Shown: positions 36,351 through 45,691, counted from the stretch's first letter. The stretch is DNA of 64,000 nucleotides from Bacteroides faecichinchillae JCM 17102 (GCF_000614145.1 NZ_BAKK01000009.1:62001-126000); one strand, 5' to 3'. Made by a program: numbers and translations. Notes: a model not told the origin generated them from the sequence alone.

Positions 36351-37325
36351 ATGTATACAGCTTCTCAATTGCTTGATAAAATAAATAATCGTATTTCTGA
36401 GATTCAATTCGTTCGGAGTCCGCAAGGACTTTATGAACCGGTAGAGTATGTTCTTTCTCTAGGGGGGAAGCGGATACGTCCGGTATTGATGTTGATGGCA
36501 TATAATTTATATCGTGAGGATGTTTCTTCAATTTATGATCCGGCTACGGGGATCGAGGTATATCATAATTATACGCTGTTGCATGATGACGTAATGGATC
36601 GTGCGGATGTACGTAGAGGTAAACCTACTGTACATAAAGTCTGGAATGATAATAGTGCAATATTATCGGGAGATGCTATGTTGGTATTGGCTTATCAATA
36701 TATGGCTGCTTCTACACCTTCGTATTTAAAAGAAGTAATGGACTTGTTTAGTCTGACTGCACTTGAAATTTGTGAAGGACAACAGTTAGATATGGAATTT
36801 GAATCGAGAAGTGATGTTACAGAAAGTGAGTATATAGAAATGATCCGGTTGAAAACGGCTGTATTGCTTGCTGCTAGTCTTAAAATTGGTGCTGTTTTGG
36901 CAGGGGCGCCTGCAGAAGATGCTACGAATTTATATAATTTTGGAATGCAGATGGGAGTCGCATTTCAATTACAGGATGATTTATTAGATGTATATGGGGA
37001 TCCGGAAGTGTTCGGAAAAAAAATAGGTGGAGATATTCTTTGTAACAAGAAAACATATATGCTCATAAAAGCGTTGGAACGTGCTGACGCAAAACAGCGT
37101 AAAGAGTTGAAGCAATGGTTGGATGTTGAAGCTTATGAGCCTGATGAAAAAATTAAAGCGGTAACTACACTCTACAATGAACTTAATATTCGTGGTATAT
37201 GTGAAAATAAAATGCGTGAATATTATACGCTTGCAATGAAAAGTTTGGAAGCGGTTGGAGTTACCGAAGAAAAGAAGAAAGAATTAAAAAATTTAGTGAA
37301 ATTACTGATGTATCGTGAAATGTAA
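36351..37325 (+). CDS. Polyprenyl diphosphate synthase
   Basis: This 324-residue trans-prenyltransferase chain-elongates allylic diphosphates with isopentenyl diphosphate. The first Asp-rich motif is LLHDDVMDRADVRRG (residues near 80), and the second is FQLQDDLLDVYGD. GGKRIRPVLMLMA and GDAMLVLAYQY are typical of the family. The product (farnesyl, geranylgeranyl or octaprenyl) cannot be fixed by inspection, although menaquinone side-chain synthesis is plausible. It is followed by genes 14 and 2 bases apart in the same direction. Confidence 0.9.
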   Translation: MYTASQLLDKINNRISEIQFVRSPQGLYEPVEYVLSLGGKRIRPVLMLMAYNLYREDVSSIYDPATGIEVYHNYTLLHDDVMDRADVRRGKPTVHKVWNDNSAILSGDAMLVLAYQYMAASTPSYLKEVMDLFSLTALEICEGQQLDMEFESRSDVTESEYIEMIRLKTAVLLAASLKIGAVLAGAPAEDATNLYNFGMQMGVAFQLQDDLLDVYGDPEVFGKKIGGDILCNKKTYMLIKALERADAKQRKELKQWLDVEAYEPDEKIKAVTTLYNELNIRGICENKMREYYTLAMKSLEAVGVTEEKKKELKNLVKLLMYREM

Positions 37326-37339
37326 TTGAGTTTTAAGAG

Positions 37340-38050
37340 ATGCCTTATAGACGATTACCAAATACCGATCAAGCTAGAGTTCGGGCGCTGAAAGCAGCGG
37401 TCAGGAAGGGCGATGTATATAATGTACGTGATTTGGCTATTACTTTGAAAACTTTATTTGATGCTCGTAATTTTCTGCAGAAATTTGAAGCTGCTCAGAA
37501 TTATTATATGCAATGTTATGAGAATCAGTCTAGAGCTAGTCGTAAACATCGGGGAAATGTGAAAGTGGCACGATTGTATATTTCTCATTTTATTCAAGTA
37601 CTAAATTTGGCTGTGCTTCGTGATGAAATAAAAGTGGGACATAAACGATTATACGAGTTGCCTGAGACAAATGTTGTACCGGACTTGCTGAGTGAAGTTG
37701 CATTGGTGGAGTGGGGACGAAAAATTATTGATGGTGAACAACGAAGAGTATCTCAGGGAGGTATACCTATTTATAATCCGACTATTGCTCGTGTTAAAGT
37801 ACATTATGATATCTTTTTAGATAGTTATGAACGTCAAAAAGCTTATCAGGCATTGACTAATCGTAGCTTAGAGGAACTTGCTTCTATGAGGGATCGTGCC
37901 GATGAACTGATTCTTGATATATGGAATCAGGTAGAAAATAAATTTCAGGAAGTAATGCCTAATGAAGACCGTTTGGAGAAATGCCGAGATTATGGTTTAG
38001 TGTATTATTACCGTTCTGGTGAAAAAATAAAGTTAGAAAAAAACGATTGA
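37340..38050 (+). CDS. Conserved protein of unknown function
   Basis: This 236-residue soluble protein has no signal peptide and is rich in Arg, Lys, Glu and Tyr, with mostly helical segments (RALKAAVRKGDVYNVRDLAITLKTLFDARNFLQKFEAAQNYYMQCYENQ). I do not recognise a named domain or catalytic motif. It lies between the prenyl synthase and tatD with tight spacing, and its TGA is 2 bases before the tatD ATG. Its position in the operon is the only functional hint. Confidence 0.75.
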   Translation: MPYRRLPNTDQARVRALKAAVRKGDVYNVRDLAITLKTLFDARNFLQKFEAAQNYYMQCYENQSRASRKHRGNVKVARLYISHFIQVLNLAVLRDEIKVGHKRLYELPETNVVPDLLSEVALVEWGRKIIDGEQRRVSQGGIPIYNPTIARVKVHYDIFLDSYERQKAYQALTNRSLEELASMRDRADELILDIWNQVENKFQEVMPNEDRLEKCRDYGLVYYYRSGEKIKLEKND

Positions 38051-38052
38051 AT

Positions 38053-38832
38053 ATGTTGATAGATACTCATTCCCATCTTTTTTTAGAGGAGTTCTCCAAA
38101 GATTTACCACAAGTGATGGAACGTGCTCGACAAGCCGGTGTTTCATCTATATTTATGCCTAATATTGATAGCACAACTATTAAACCTATGTTGTCTGTTT
38201 GTGCTGATTATCCGGACTTTTGTTTTCCTATGATCGGATTACATCCAACCTCAGTGAATGAGTCGTATGGAGAGGAGTTGGCGGTTGTTCATAAATATCT
38301 CTCAGCTCCTAATAATTTTATAGCGATAGGAGAGATAGGACTCGATTTGTATTGGGATAAAACGTTTCTAAAAGAACAGTTGTTAGTCTTTGAAAATCAG
38401 ATTAAATGGGCACTTGAATATGACTTACCTATCGTAATTCATGCTCGAGATGCTTACGAATATATATATAAGGTAATGGAACCATATAAAGATACTGTTT
38501 TAAGAGGTGTTTTTCATAGTTTTACCGGCACATTGGAGGAGGCTGAGAAATGTTTGGAATTCGAAAAATTTATGTTAGGTATTAATGGAGTAGTTACTTT
38601 TAAGAAGTCATTGTTAGCAGGAATTTTATCGTCTTCTGTTCCGTTAGAACGCTTGGTACTTGAGACTGATTCTCCTTATCTGACGCCAGTTCCGAATCGT
38701 GGAAAACGAAATGAAAGTGCGAATATAAAAGATACTCTTTTTAAAGTAGCAGAAATTTATCAGGTAAGTCCGGAACGCGTTTCACAGGTCACTTCGGAAA
38801 ACGCATTAAAAGTGTTTGGATTCTCCAAATAA
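38053..38832 (+). CDS. tatD: TatD family metal-dependent hydrolase
   Basis: This 259-residue TIM-barrel deoxyribonuclease-like hydrolase has the N-terminal metal motif DTHSHLF, the conserved GLHPT and GEIGLDLYWD segments, IVIHARDAYE, VFHSFTGTLEEAE, and the C-terminal LETDSPYLTP. All metal ligands are present. An in-frame TTG at 38047 is possible, but ATG 38053 (MLIDTHSH) begins the fold directly. Confidence 0.93.
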   Translation: MLIDTHSHLFLEEFSKDLPQVMERARQAGVSSIFMPNIDSTTIKPMLSVCADYPDFCFPMIGLHPTSVNESYGEELAVVHKYLSAPNNFIAIGEIGLDLYWDKTFLKEQLLVFENQIKWALEYDLPIVIHARDAYEYIYKVMEPYKDTVLRGVFHSFTGTLEEAEKCLEFEKFMLGINGVVTFKKSLLAGILSSSVPLERLVLETDSPYLTPVPNRGKRNESANIKDTLFKVAEIYQVSPERVSQVTSENALKVFGFSK

Positions 38833-38952
38833 GGTCAGAAAGGTTTTAAATTTTATTAATTTGCAGTATTTATTCGAGATAAAAAAGGGATAATGCTTCA
38901 TGAAAAGAAAAAAAAGGATACATTTGTAGCTGAAAATTCGAAAAAACCGTAG

Positions 38953-39040
38953 GGAGAGATGCTCGAGTGGTTGAAGAGGCACGCCTGGAAAGCGTGTATA
39001 CGCCAAAAGTGTATCGGGGGTTCGAATCCCCCTCTCTCCG
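38953..39040 (+). tRNA. tRNA-Ser (anticodon GGA)
   Basis: A class II tRNA of 88 bases: acceptor GGAGAGA (38953-38959) pairs with TCTCTCC (39033-39039), discriminator G39040. The anticodon loop is CTGGAAA, with GGA at 38987-38989 between CACGC and GCGTG. A long variable arm follows, then GGTTCGAATCC in the T arm. The CCA end is not encoded. It reads UCC and UCU codons. Confidence 0.97.
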
Positions 39041-39113
39041 CAGGATGAAAAAGAACGTAAAGTAAATACAATAAATAATAATTAATTAATTAATCTTAAA
39101 AATTAGACACACA

Positions 39114-39920
39114 ATGAAAAAGTTATTTGCAATTGTTGCTGTGATTGGGGCCTTGGCATTCGGCTCAACTCAACTTGCTCAGGCTCAAGATGCTCCTGCG
39201 GCAGAACAAACTGAACAACAGGCTGCTCCAGCTGCTGCACCAGCCGCTACTCAAGCTGCTGCTCCTGCTGCAGAAGAAACAGGTCTCCACAAGGAAATCA
39301 AAATCAAGTTTATTGAAGGTACTGCATCCTTCATGAGTTTGGTAGCTATTGCTTTGGTAATTGGTTTGGCTTTCTGTATCGAACGTATCATTTATCTGAG
39401 CTTGGCTGAAATTAACACAAAGAAGTTTATGGCATCTATTGAAGCTGCTTTGGAAAAAGGTGACGTTGAAGCTGCTAAAGACATCGCACGTAACACTAGA
39501 GGTCCAGTTGCTTCTATTTATTATCAAGGTTTGATGAGAATCGACCAAGGTATTGACGTTGTTGAGAAGTCTGTTGTATCTTATGGAGGTGTACAAGCCG
39601 GTTATCTTGAAAAAGGATGTTCATGGATCACATTGTTTATCGCAATGGCTCCGTCACTCGGATTCTTGGGTACTGTAATCGGTATGGTGCAGGCATTTGA
39701 TAAAATTCAAATTGTAGGTGATATTTCTCCGACGGTTGTAGCAGGTGGTATGAAAGTAGCTTTGATTACAACTATCTTTGGTTTGATCGTTGCTTTGATT
39801 CTTCAGGTATTCTACAATTACGTACTTTCTAAAATTGAGGCTCTTACAAGTGAAATGGAAGATTCTTCTATCTCTTTACTTGATATGGTTATCAAATATA
39901 ATTTGAAATACAAAAAATAA
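39114..39920 (+). CDS. exbB: ExbB/TolQ-type proton channel subunit
   Basis: This 268-residue membrane protein forms the proton channel that energises TonB. An unusual N-terminal signal-like segment ends ALAQAQ near residue 25. It is followed by an Ala/Pro/Gln low-complexity stretch (residues about 27-54), then three membrane spans including FMSLVAIALVIGLAFCIERIIYL, FIAMAPSLGFLGTVIGMVQAF with the channel-lining Thr, and VALITTIFGLIVALILQVFYNY. The next three genes encode a small membrane protein and two ExbD proteins at tight spacing. Confidence 0.92.
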   Translation: MKKLFAIVAVIGALAFGSTQLAQAQDAPAAEQTEQQAAPAAAPAATQAAAPAAEETGLHKEIKIKFIEGTASFMSLVAIALVIGLAFCIERIIYLSLAEINTKKFMASIEAALEKGDVEAAKDIARNTRGPVASIYYQGLMRIDQGIDVVEKSVVSYGGVQAGYLEKGCSWITLFIAMAPSLGFLGTVIGMVQAFDKIQIVGDISPTVVAGGMKVALITTIFGLIVALILQVFYNYVLSKIEALTSEMEDSSISLLDMVIKYNLKYKK

Positions 39921-39926
39921 TTCAAG

Positions 39927-40412
39927 ATGAGTAAACTTACATATAAAGCATCGTATTATGCATTGTATGCGATGTTTGCCGTTATCCTAATCGTTATGGT
40001 GCTATTCTTCTTAGGAGGAAGCGCAACAGGCGATGCGGCGATTCCGGGGATAGATCCCGAAATGTGGCAACCGGCTCAAACAGATGCTTTACTTTATTTA
40101 ATGTATGCTTTGTTTGGTATAGCTATTGCAGCTACTGTAGTTGCTGCAGTATTCCAATTTGGTGCAGCTTTGAAAGATAATCCGGCTAATGCTGTTAGGT
40201 CTTTGCTTGGATTAGTACTTATGGTTGTTATTCTATTTGTAACTTGGGCTATAGGAGATGGAACTCCAATGAATATCCGTGGTTATGAAGGTGCAGACAA
40301 CGTTACTTTCTGGCTGAAGATAACTGATATGTTCCTTTATACTATTTACATTCTTTTGTTTGTAACAATTGTTGCAATCATTGCAAGTGGCATAAAGAAA
40401 AAAATATCATAA
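39927..40412 (+). CDS. Conserved four-span membrane protein of the exb operon
   Basis: This 161-residue protein has hydrophobic segments near residues 12-30, 55-75, 90-110 and 135-155, separated by polar loops. I recognise no enzymatic motif. It lies 6 bases after exbB and 35 before exbD, so it may be an accessory subunit of the TonB motor in this phylum. The function is not known to me. Confidence 0.7.
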   Translation: MSKLTYKASYYALYAMFAVILIVMVLFFLGGSATGDAAIPGIDPEMWQPAQTDALLYLMYALFGIAIAATVVAAVFQFGAALKDNPANAVRSLLGLVLMVVILFVTWAIGDGTPMNIRGYEGADNVTFWLKITDMFLYTIYILLFVTIVAIIASGIKKKIS

Positions 40413-40447
40413 TCAATTGATAAGCTCAATTTAATAAAGTAATTAAA

Positions 40448-41035
40448 ATGGCTAGAGGAAAAAGAAAAGTTCCTGATATTAACTCCAGTTCTACGGCGGA
40501 TATAGCTTTCTTATTGCTTATCTTCTTCTTGATTACTACATCAATGGACACGGACCAAGGTTTAGCAAGACTTTTGCCGCCTCCCCCTGATGAAGAAAAT
40601 AGGGAAACTGATAAAATTAAAGAACGCAATATTTTACAGGTATATCTAAACAAGAATGATGAATTGATGTGCGATGGTGATTATATTGCTGTTGGAGAAC
40701 TAAGAGCTAAAGCCAAAGAATTTATAGCTAATTATAATAATGAAGCAAATAAACCAGAGAAAACACAAAAGAATGTGGAATTCTTAGGTACGACTCTTGT
40801 TAATGATAAGCATGTAATTTCTTTGCAGAATGACCGTGGGTCTTCATATCAGGCGTATATAAGTGTGCAGAACGAATTAGTTGCTGCATACAATGAATTG
40901 AGAGATGAATTAGCTAAAGAAAAATGGCAGAGACCATATGCGGAACTGAATGATAAACAACAGAAAGCTATTCGTGAAGTTTATCCGCAGAGAATTTCTG
41001 AGGCAGAACCTAAAAAATACGGAGAAAAGAAGTAA
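40448..41035 (+). CDS. exbD: ExbD/TolR-family biopolymer transport protein (first copy)
   Basis: This 195-residue protein has the ExbD start KRKVPDINSSSTADIAFLLLIFFLITTSMDTD, where the Asp in STADIAF is the protonatable residue in the single membrane helix. The periplasmic domain (about residues 45-195) is longer than in E. coli ExbD, with a Gln/Glu/Lys-rich tail. It precedes a second exbD by 2 bases. Two ExbD-type partners in one operon are common in Bacteroidetes. Confidence 0.9.
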   Translation: MARGKRKVPDINSSSTADIAFLLLIFFLITTSMDTDQGLARLLPPPPDEENRETDKIKERNILQVYLNKNDELMCDGDYIAVGELRAKAKEFIANYNNEANKPEKTQKNVEFLGTTLVNDKHVISLQNDRGSSYQAYISVQNELVAAYNELRDELAKEKWQRPYAELNDKQQKAIREVYPQRISEAEPKKYGEKK

Positions 41036-41037
41036 GT

Positions 41038-41508
41038 ATGGGAAAATTTAATAAGACTGGTAAACGTGAGATGCCGGCATTGAATACTTCTTCGTTGCCT
41101 GACCTTATCTTTACCTTGTTGTTCTTCTTTATGATTGTAACAACAATGCGTGAGGTTACATTGAAGGTTCAGATAAGCCTTCCCGTAGGTACTGAACTTG
41201 AGAAATTGGAGAAGAAGTCGCTGGTAACATTCATTTATATAGGTGAACCTTCTGCAGAATATCGTGGAAAAATGGGTACTGAAAGTCGTATTCAATTAAA
41301 TGATAGCTATGCTGAGGTAGATCAAATAGGAGATTTTGTCTTCCAGGAACGTTCGAATATGAATGAAAGTGATCGGGGTAAAATGACAGTATCTCTGAAA
41401 GTAGATGAAAAGACTAAGATGGGTATTGTTACCGATGTGAAAAATGCTCTTAGAAAAGCTTCTGCTTTGAAAATTAACTATTCTTCAAAGAAAAAAGATA
41501 ATAAATAG
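41038..41508 (+). CDS. exbD: ExbD/TolR-family biopolymer transport protein (second copy)
   Basis: This 156-residue protein has the motif MPALNTSSLPDLIFTLLFFFMIVTTMREV with the helix Asp in LPDLIF. The periplasmic region is shorter than in the first copy. It shares the operon with exbB, so the two ExbD proteins may form a heteromeric stator. A strong terminator follows. Confidence 0.9.
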   Translation: MGKFNKTGKREMPALNTSSLPDLIFTLLFFFMIVTTMREVTLKVQISLPVGTELEKLEKKSLVTFIYIGEPSAEYRGKMGTESRIQLNDSYAEVDQIGDFVFQERSNMNESDRGKMTVSLKVDEKTKMGIVTDVKNALRKASALKINYSSKKKDNK

Positions 41509-41530
41509 TTGGTTTTGATATATAAAAGAT

Positions 41531-41565
41531 AAAGGGTATCCCAAAATGGATACCCTTTTCTTTTT
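41531..41565 (+). terminator. Intrinsic terminator of the exb operon
   Basis: AAAGGGTATCC (41531-41541) and GGATACCCTTT (41548-41558) form an 11-bp stem with loop CAAAAT, followed by a T-rich run. The 190 bases after it to 41758 show no gene. Confidence 0.9.
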
Positions 41566-41758
41566 GGATTTCTTTGAAATGAGGTTGATTTTAAATATAG
41601 CTTTATATTCTTATAGGTAGGATATTTTTATATGAAGATGGGAAACTCTCATTTATTATAAAGGTATGAGAAATTTAGACTTGCTCCGAATGGTATGATT
41701 TCTGAGACAGGCTGGTTTTCTGTTCGTTCTTTTAGTTTTTAGCATTATAGCTATATTG

Positions 41759-42295
41759 CTATTTTTTAACTTTATAAACTTCAGTATAGAGTTTTTGTTT
41801 TACTTCTTCAAAGTCTTTTTTTGCATCTAATGCACCATGTACCATAAGGTACATTGGAAGATAATTATCTCCAGGTTTATACGGAGGTTGGTAATAATCA
41901 TTTTCCCATAATGTAAACCCATGACGTTGATAGAAGTTTATACGCCGTTTAGCCATTTCTTCTACTGGGCGTTCAACTTCTAAGACGATGGGAAGTTTTA
42001 GGTGGTCACATAAATATTCTAAAGTACGTTTTCCATAACCACCATTACGTAGGGCTGGGTTAGTTGCAAAATGCTCTACGTAATAGAAGTGTTCAAAATC
42101 CCAGTATGTAATGAATCCAATAGGTAGTTCATCATCAAAAATGATGTTATTATGAAAGTTTCCTGTTCGGTCAGTGAATTCACGTAACTCTTCCAATTGC
42201 CGGTATTCTTCTGCAGGAAAAGAGTCTATTAGAAGTTCTTCCATAAATTTGTAATGTTGAATGTCCGATGTATTAATCGCTTGAAGTCTGATCAT
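41759..42295 (-). CDS. GNAT-family N-acetyltransferase
   Basis: This 178-residue GNAT protein has the acetyl-CoA site FATNPALRNGGYGKRTLEYL (motif A, with the R/Q-x-x-G-x-G/A-like NGGYGK) and the C-terminal FYQRHGFTLWENDYYQPPY motif B. The start at 42295 (MIRLQAIN) is chosen, since the longer frame to 42412 would overlap the M64 peptidase. It lies 62 bases downstream of the M64 peptidase on the same strand. The acetyl acceptor is unknown. Confidence 0.85.
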   Translation of the reverse strand: MIRLQAINTSDIQHYKFMEELLIDSFPAEEYRQLEELREFTDRTGNFHNNIIFDDELPIGFITYWDFEHFYYVEHFATNPALRNGGYGKRTLEYLCDHLKLPIVLEVERPVEEMAKRRINFYQRHGFTLWENDYYQPPYKPGDNYLPMYLMVHGALDAKKDFEEVKQKLYTEVYKVKK

Positions 42296-42357
42296 AAAGT
42301 CTGTTTTTGGGGTTAAACAATATATTCTTTTTTGAGTTTGTCTGTATAGTGTAACAA

Positions 42358-43635
42358 TTAAGGGACATAAAAGTCGATAACTCGGCGAATAGCACGTTGG
42401 CAGACAGGACAAAATTCCGGATATTCATTTGTCTTCATCCGGCAATTGAAGGCTGGACGATAGATACCTTTGGCAGAATATCCGCCACCTTCATATATGC
42501 CAACTAGGTATTTTTCTTTTTGAGAAACAGGAGTTGGGATTGGAATATTAGAAGGGAGCATGTCTTTCCATTTCGACGAGAAGTCTACACGTGTAGTAAT
42601 ATTCTGTTCCCATGGTTCTACATTTAAGGGATAGGTATCTGTCATGACATCGTCCTCGTAGAAATATTCGTCAGCCAATCCTCCAAAGCTATGTCCGAAT
42701 TCATGTACTACAACAGGTTTGAACATAGGATGGTGTGCAGTAGTCAGTGTGTATGAGTTATAAATACCTCCTCCACCATATACATCGGTATTGGCAAGTA
42801 TGATGATGTGTTCATATGGAATACCAGCCAATACATTGTGAATTGACTTCACTCGACTAGTTGTTAAGTAACGATTCGAGTAGAAAGTGTCGAAATGAGA
42901 TTGTACAGCTGTATGTTTCCATGTATTTTCACGAGGGACGCTAACTCCGCTATCTATTGAAGGACTGGCTACTGCTACAATATTAAACTTATTTTTTGTT
43001 GAACGGAACGGTTCATGTGAAAATAGACTTTCACAAGCTTTTTCAGCATCCTGATAGAATGTATCCATTTCTTTATCCGTATATCCTTCAGCGAGAATAG
43101 CAACATCTATACAATCTTTTTCATTTCCGCTCTGAAGTAAATATCGATGTGGAGTAATGTGTGATGTTCCTCTTTTATGGATTAGAATATCGTCAGGACG
43201 AACAATGTGTTTGAAGTTAGTCATTACTTCTTTGCGTGGGTTTAATAAAATAATTTCAACTTCTACAGGGTGTTTAGGGTAGGGAAGGAGGAAACTATTC
43301 TCGAATCCTTTGGTTATTTCTTTAGCTTCATCGGTTGATAACCATTCTTGAAATAAAGAAGAAAAAGAGGTTTTATAGATACATTGTTTAGTAGATAGAT
43401 CTTTTATGGTAATTTGCCCGTTACCTTCTAATGGAAGTTCAGACAAATGATGACGGCGACCTGCCCATGTAGGAAGTTCAGATAGTTCATCCAAAACAAT
43501 GGATTGTTGTTTAACATCTCCGGTAAAGAGATAATCTACCCGAAGTGTTTTATTCAGGAAATGATCGGAAAAATTCTGTCCATAGCTTCCTGCTGTAATT
43601 AGTAAGAAAAGGAGTATGCAGTAAAAGGGTTTCAT
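42358..43635 (-). CDS. M64-family (IgA peptidase-type) secreted metalloprotease
   Basis: This 425-residue exported protease has a signal peptide (KPFYCILLFLLITAGSYGQ). Its N-terminal Ig-like/beta domain spans about residues 20-170 and the catalytic domain starts CIDVAILAEGYTDKEM. The metzincin-like zinc site is VVHEFGHSFGGLADEYFY (HExxHxxGxxD). M64 includes the IgA protease of Clostridium, but Bacteroides homologs have unproven substrates. The start at 43635 (MKPFY) fits the signal peptide. It probably acts in the periplasm or at the cell surface. Confidence 0.88.
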   Translation of the reverse strand: MKPFYCILLFLLITAGSYGQNFSDHFLNKTLRVDYLFTGDVKQQSIVLDELSELPTWAGRRHHLSELPLEGNGQITIKDLSTKQCIYKTSFSSLFQEWLSTDEAKEITKGFENSFLLPYPKHPVEVEIILLNPRKEVMTNFKHIVRPDDILIHKRGTSHITPHRYLLQSGNEKDCIDVAILAEGYTDKEMDTFYQDAEKACESLFSHEPFRSTKNKFNIVAVASPSIDSGVSVPRENTWKHTAVQSHFDTFYSNRYLTTSRVKSIHNVLAGIPYEHIIILANTDVYGGGGIYNSYTLTTAHHPMFKPVVVHEFGHSFGGLADEYFYEDDVMTDTYPLNVEPWEQNITTRVDFSSKWKDMLPSNIPIPTPVSQKEKYLVGIYEGGGYSAKGIYRPAFNCRMKTNEYPEFCPVCQRAIRRVIDFYVP

Positions 43636-43741
43636 ATAAATAGTGTATTTATGTTTTAGACAAAGGTACAAACATTTGATGACTTATCCGATATTTGGAA
43701 ATAAAAGTAATAATTCATAGTATTTGTTGTGGGAAAATCGC

Positions 43742-43749
43742 TAACTTTG
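43742..43749 (+). promoter_or_regulatory. TAACTTTG -7 element for the Lrp-family gene
   Basis: TAACTTTG lies 37 bases before the ATG at 43787. TTTG at 43723-43726 lies 15 bases upstream, somewhat short of the normal 19. Confidence 0.5.
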
Positions 43750-43786
43750 CATAAAAGATTCACTGATTAAAACAATTTGATTTAAT

Positions 43787-44263
43787 ATGGGACATCATCA
43801 ATTAGATGCTTTAGATGAGCAGATTCTGAAACTGATAGCAGCAAATGCACGTATTCCTTTTCTGGAAGTGGCGAGAGCATGCGATGTTTCTGGTGCGGCG
43901 ATTCACCAGCGCATCCAGAAATTGACTAATTTAGGAATATTGAAAGGATCTGAATATGTAATTGATCCTGAGAAAATCGGATACGAGACTTGTGCTTATA
44001 TTGGTATATATCTGAAAGACCCTGAATCATTTGATTCGGTAACGAAAGCTTTGGAGGCTATTCCGGAAGTAGTGGAGTGTCATTTTACTACTGGTAAATA
44101 TGATATGTTTATCAAAATTTATGCTAAGAATAATCACCATTTGCTGAGTATTATTCATGATAAATTGCAGCCGTTAGGTTTGGCACGTACAGAAACTTTA
44201 ATTTCCTTCCACGAAGCTATCAAACGTCAAATGCCGATTATGGTAGATGTAGACGAAGAATAA
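43787..44263 (+). CDS. Lrp/AsnC-family transcriptional regulator
   Basis: This 158-residue regulator has an N-terminal winged helix-turn-helix (LDALDEQILKLIAANARIPFLEVARACDVSGAAIHQRIQKLTNLGIL) and a C-terminal RAM/ACT-like ligand domain (ACIGIYLKDPESFDSVTKALEAIPEVVECHFTTGKYDMFIKIYAKN-type segment). Such proteins sense amino acids and form octamers. It is monocistronic, divergent from the M64 gene, and may regulate amino-acid genes such as the ilv operon; no evidence for that is in the sequence. Confidence 0.93.
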   Translation: MGHHQLDALDEQILKLIAANARIPFLEVARACDVSGAAIHQRIQKLTNLGILKGSEYVIDPEKIGYETCAYIGIYLKDPESFDSVTKALEAIPEVVECHFTTGKYDMFIKIYAKNNHHLLSIIHDKLQPLGLARTETLISFHEAIKRQMPIMVDVDEE

Positions 44264-44277
44264 TTGGGAACTTCAAA

Positions 44278-44772
44278 TTATTTTCTAACATAATTGACAA
44301 AAGCATACGGGCAGAGATGTTTTTCATCCGCAAGATGAACTTCTCTGCTTTTTTCATGCCATATTGTTGGCGATACTTCCGGAAAAAAAGCATCTGCTTG
44401 TGGTGCGATACTGTCTATTTCTGTCAAACAGAGTTCATCAGCCAAGGGAAGCGCTTGATGATAAATACTTGCTCCTCCTATGATAAATATATGTTCATTC
44501 TCCTGACAGCTTTTTAAAGCAGAATCGAGAGATGCAAATACTTCTGCACCCGAACATTGTAAATCCGGATTAGAAGATAATACGATGTTTCTTCGATTGG
44601 GAAGTGCACCTTTGGGAAGTGATTCAAAAGTTTTTCGTCCCATGATAATCGTATTTCCTGTGGTTAATGTCTTGAAACGTTTCAGATCGTTTGGCAACCA
44701 AAATAATAACTTGTTTTCGAAACCGATTGCCATATGACTGTCTACAGCGGCAATAATAGATATTCTACTCAT
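44278..44772 (-). CDS. folA: Dihydrofolate reductase
   Basis: This 164-residue enzyme reduces dihydrofolate with NADPH. IIAAVDSHMAIGFENKLLFWLPNDLKRFK contains the active-site Asp and the Met20-loop region, followed by NTIIMGRKTFESL and IFIIGGASIYHQAL. It is translated 3 bases after thyA, on the minus strand, so that thymidylate synthesis and folate recycling are co-expressed. Confidence 0.95.
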   Translation of the reverse strand: MSRISIIAAVDSHMAIGFENKLLFWLPNDLKRFKTLTTGNTIIMGRKTFESLPKGALPNRRNIVLSSNPDLQCSGAEVFASLDSALKSCQENEHIFIIGGASIYHQALPLADELCLTEIDSIAPQADAFFPEVSPTIWHEKSREVHLADEKHLCPYAFVNYVRK

Positions 44773-44775
44773 AAT

Positions 44776-45570
44776 TTATACAGCTACTACTCCGGCAATA
44801 TGTGGATGTGGATCATAATTAACTAATTCGAAATCTTCAAACTTAAAATCGAAGATACTCTTCACGTCTGGATTTATTTTTATTTGTGGTAACGGACGTG
44901 GATTACGACTTAATTGTAATTTAACCTGTTCCAGATGATTCAGGTAAATATGAGAGTCTCCGAGAGTATGGACAAAATCTCCAGCTTTAAGTCCAGTAAC
45001 TTGTGCCATCATTTGTAATAATAAAGCATATGATGCAATATTAAAAGGTACTCCGAGGAATATATCAGCACTGCGTTGATAAAGTTGCAAACTTAAACGT
45101 CCGTTGGCTACATAAAACTGGAAGAAAGCATGACAAGGAGGTAGATTCATGTTATTCAGGTCAGCTACGTTCCAGGCACTTACTATGATTCGGCGTGAAT
45201 CCGGATTGTGTTTGATTGTTTCGACTGCTTCGCTAATTTGGTCGATGAATCCGCCGTTGTAGTCAGGCCATGAACGCCATTGATATCCGTAAATATGACC
45301 TAAATCGCCATTTTCGTCTGCCCATTCATTCCAGATACGTACACCATGTTCTTGCAAATATTTCACATTAGTGTCACCCTGTAGAAACCAAAGCAATTCA
45401 TAGATGATTGATTTCAGGTGTAATTTTTTGGTGGTCAGACATGGAAAACCTTCATCAAGGTTAAAACGCATTTGATGACCAAATACGCTGATTGTTCCTG
45501 TGCCAGTACGGTCACTTTTTTCAGTACCTTCAGTCAATACACGGTTGAGTAGATCTAAATATTGTTTCAT
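44776..45570 (-). CDS. thyA: Thymidylate synthase
   Basis: This 264-residue enzyme converts dUMP to dTMP with methylenetetrahydrofolate. The N-terminal [11 protein letters not shown] region, [23 protein letters not shown] with the catalytic Cys, and [19 protein letters not shown] are conserved. The length equals E. coli ThyA. The ATG at 45570 (MKQYLDLL) is preferred over 45606, since a TACCTTTG -7 element (45604-45611, minus strand) lies between them. folA follows directly. Confidence 0.96.
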   Translation of the reverse strand: MKQYLDLLNRVLTEGTEKSDRTGTGTISVFGHQMRFNLDEGFPCLTTKKLHLKSIIYELLWFLQGDTNVKYLQEHGVRIWNEWADENGDLGHIYGYQWRSWPDYNGGFIDQISEAVETIKHNPDSRRIIVSAWNVADLNNMNLPPCHAFFQFYVANGRLSLQLYQRSADIFLGVPFNIASYALLLQMMAQVTGLKAGDFVHTLGDSHIYLNHLEQVKLQLSRNPRPLPQIKINPDVKSIFDFKFEDFELVNYDPHPHIAGVVAV

Positions 45571-45603
45571 TGTCCTATGATTATCACTATTTGATAGATG
45601 TTG

Positions 45604-45652
45604 CAAAGGTAACGAAATGAATGAAGAATGAAGAATGAAGAATGAAGAATTT
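45604..45652 (-). promoter_or_regulatory. thyA promoter with tandem GAATGAA repeats upstream
   Basis: TACCTTTG at 45604-45611 (minus strand) fits the -7 consensus. The region where the -33 would lie holds four exact 7-base copies of GAATGAA (45619-45646) and a partial fifth. No TTTG was found at the right spacing. Confidence 0.5.
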
Positions 45653-45691
45653 ACTGTGTATCATGTACTGTATAGTAATTCTTCATTTTTC

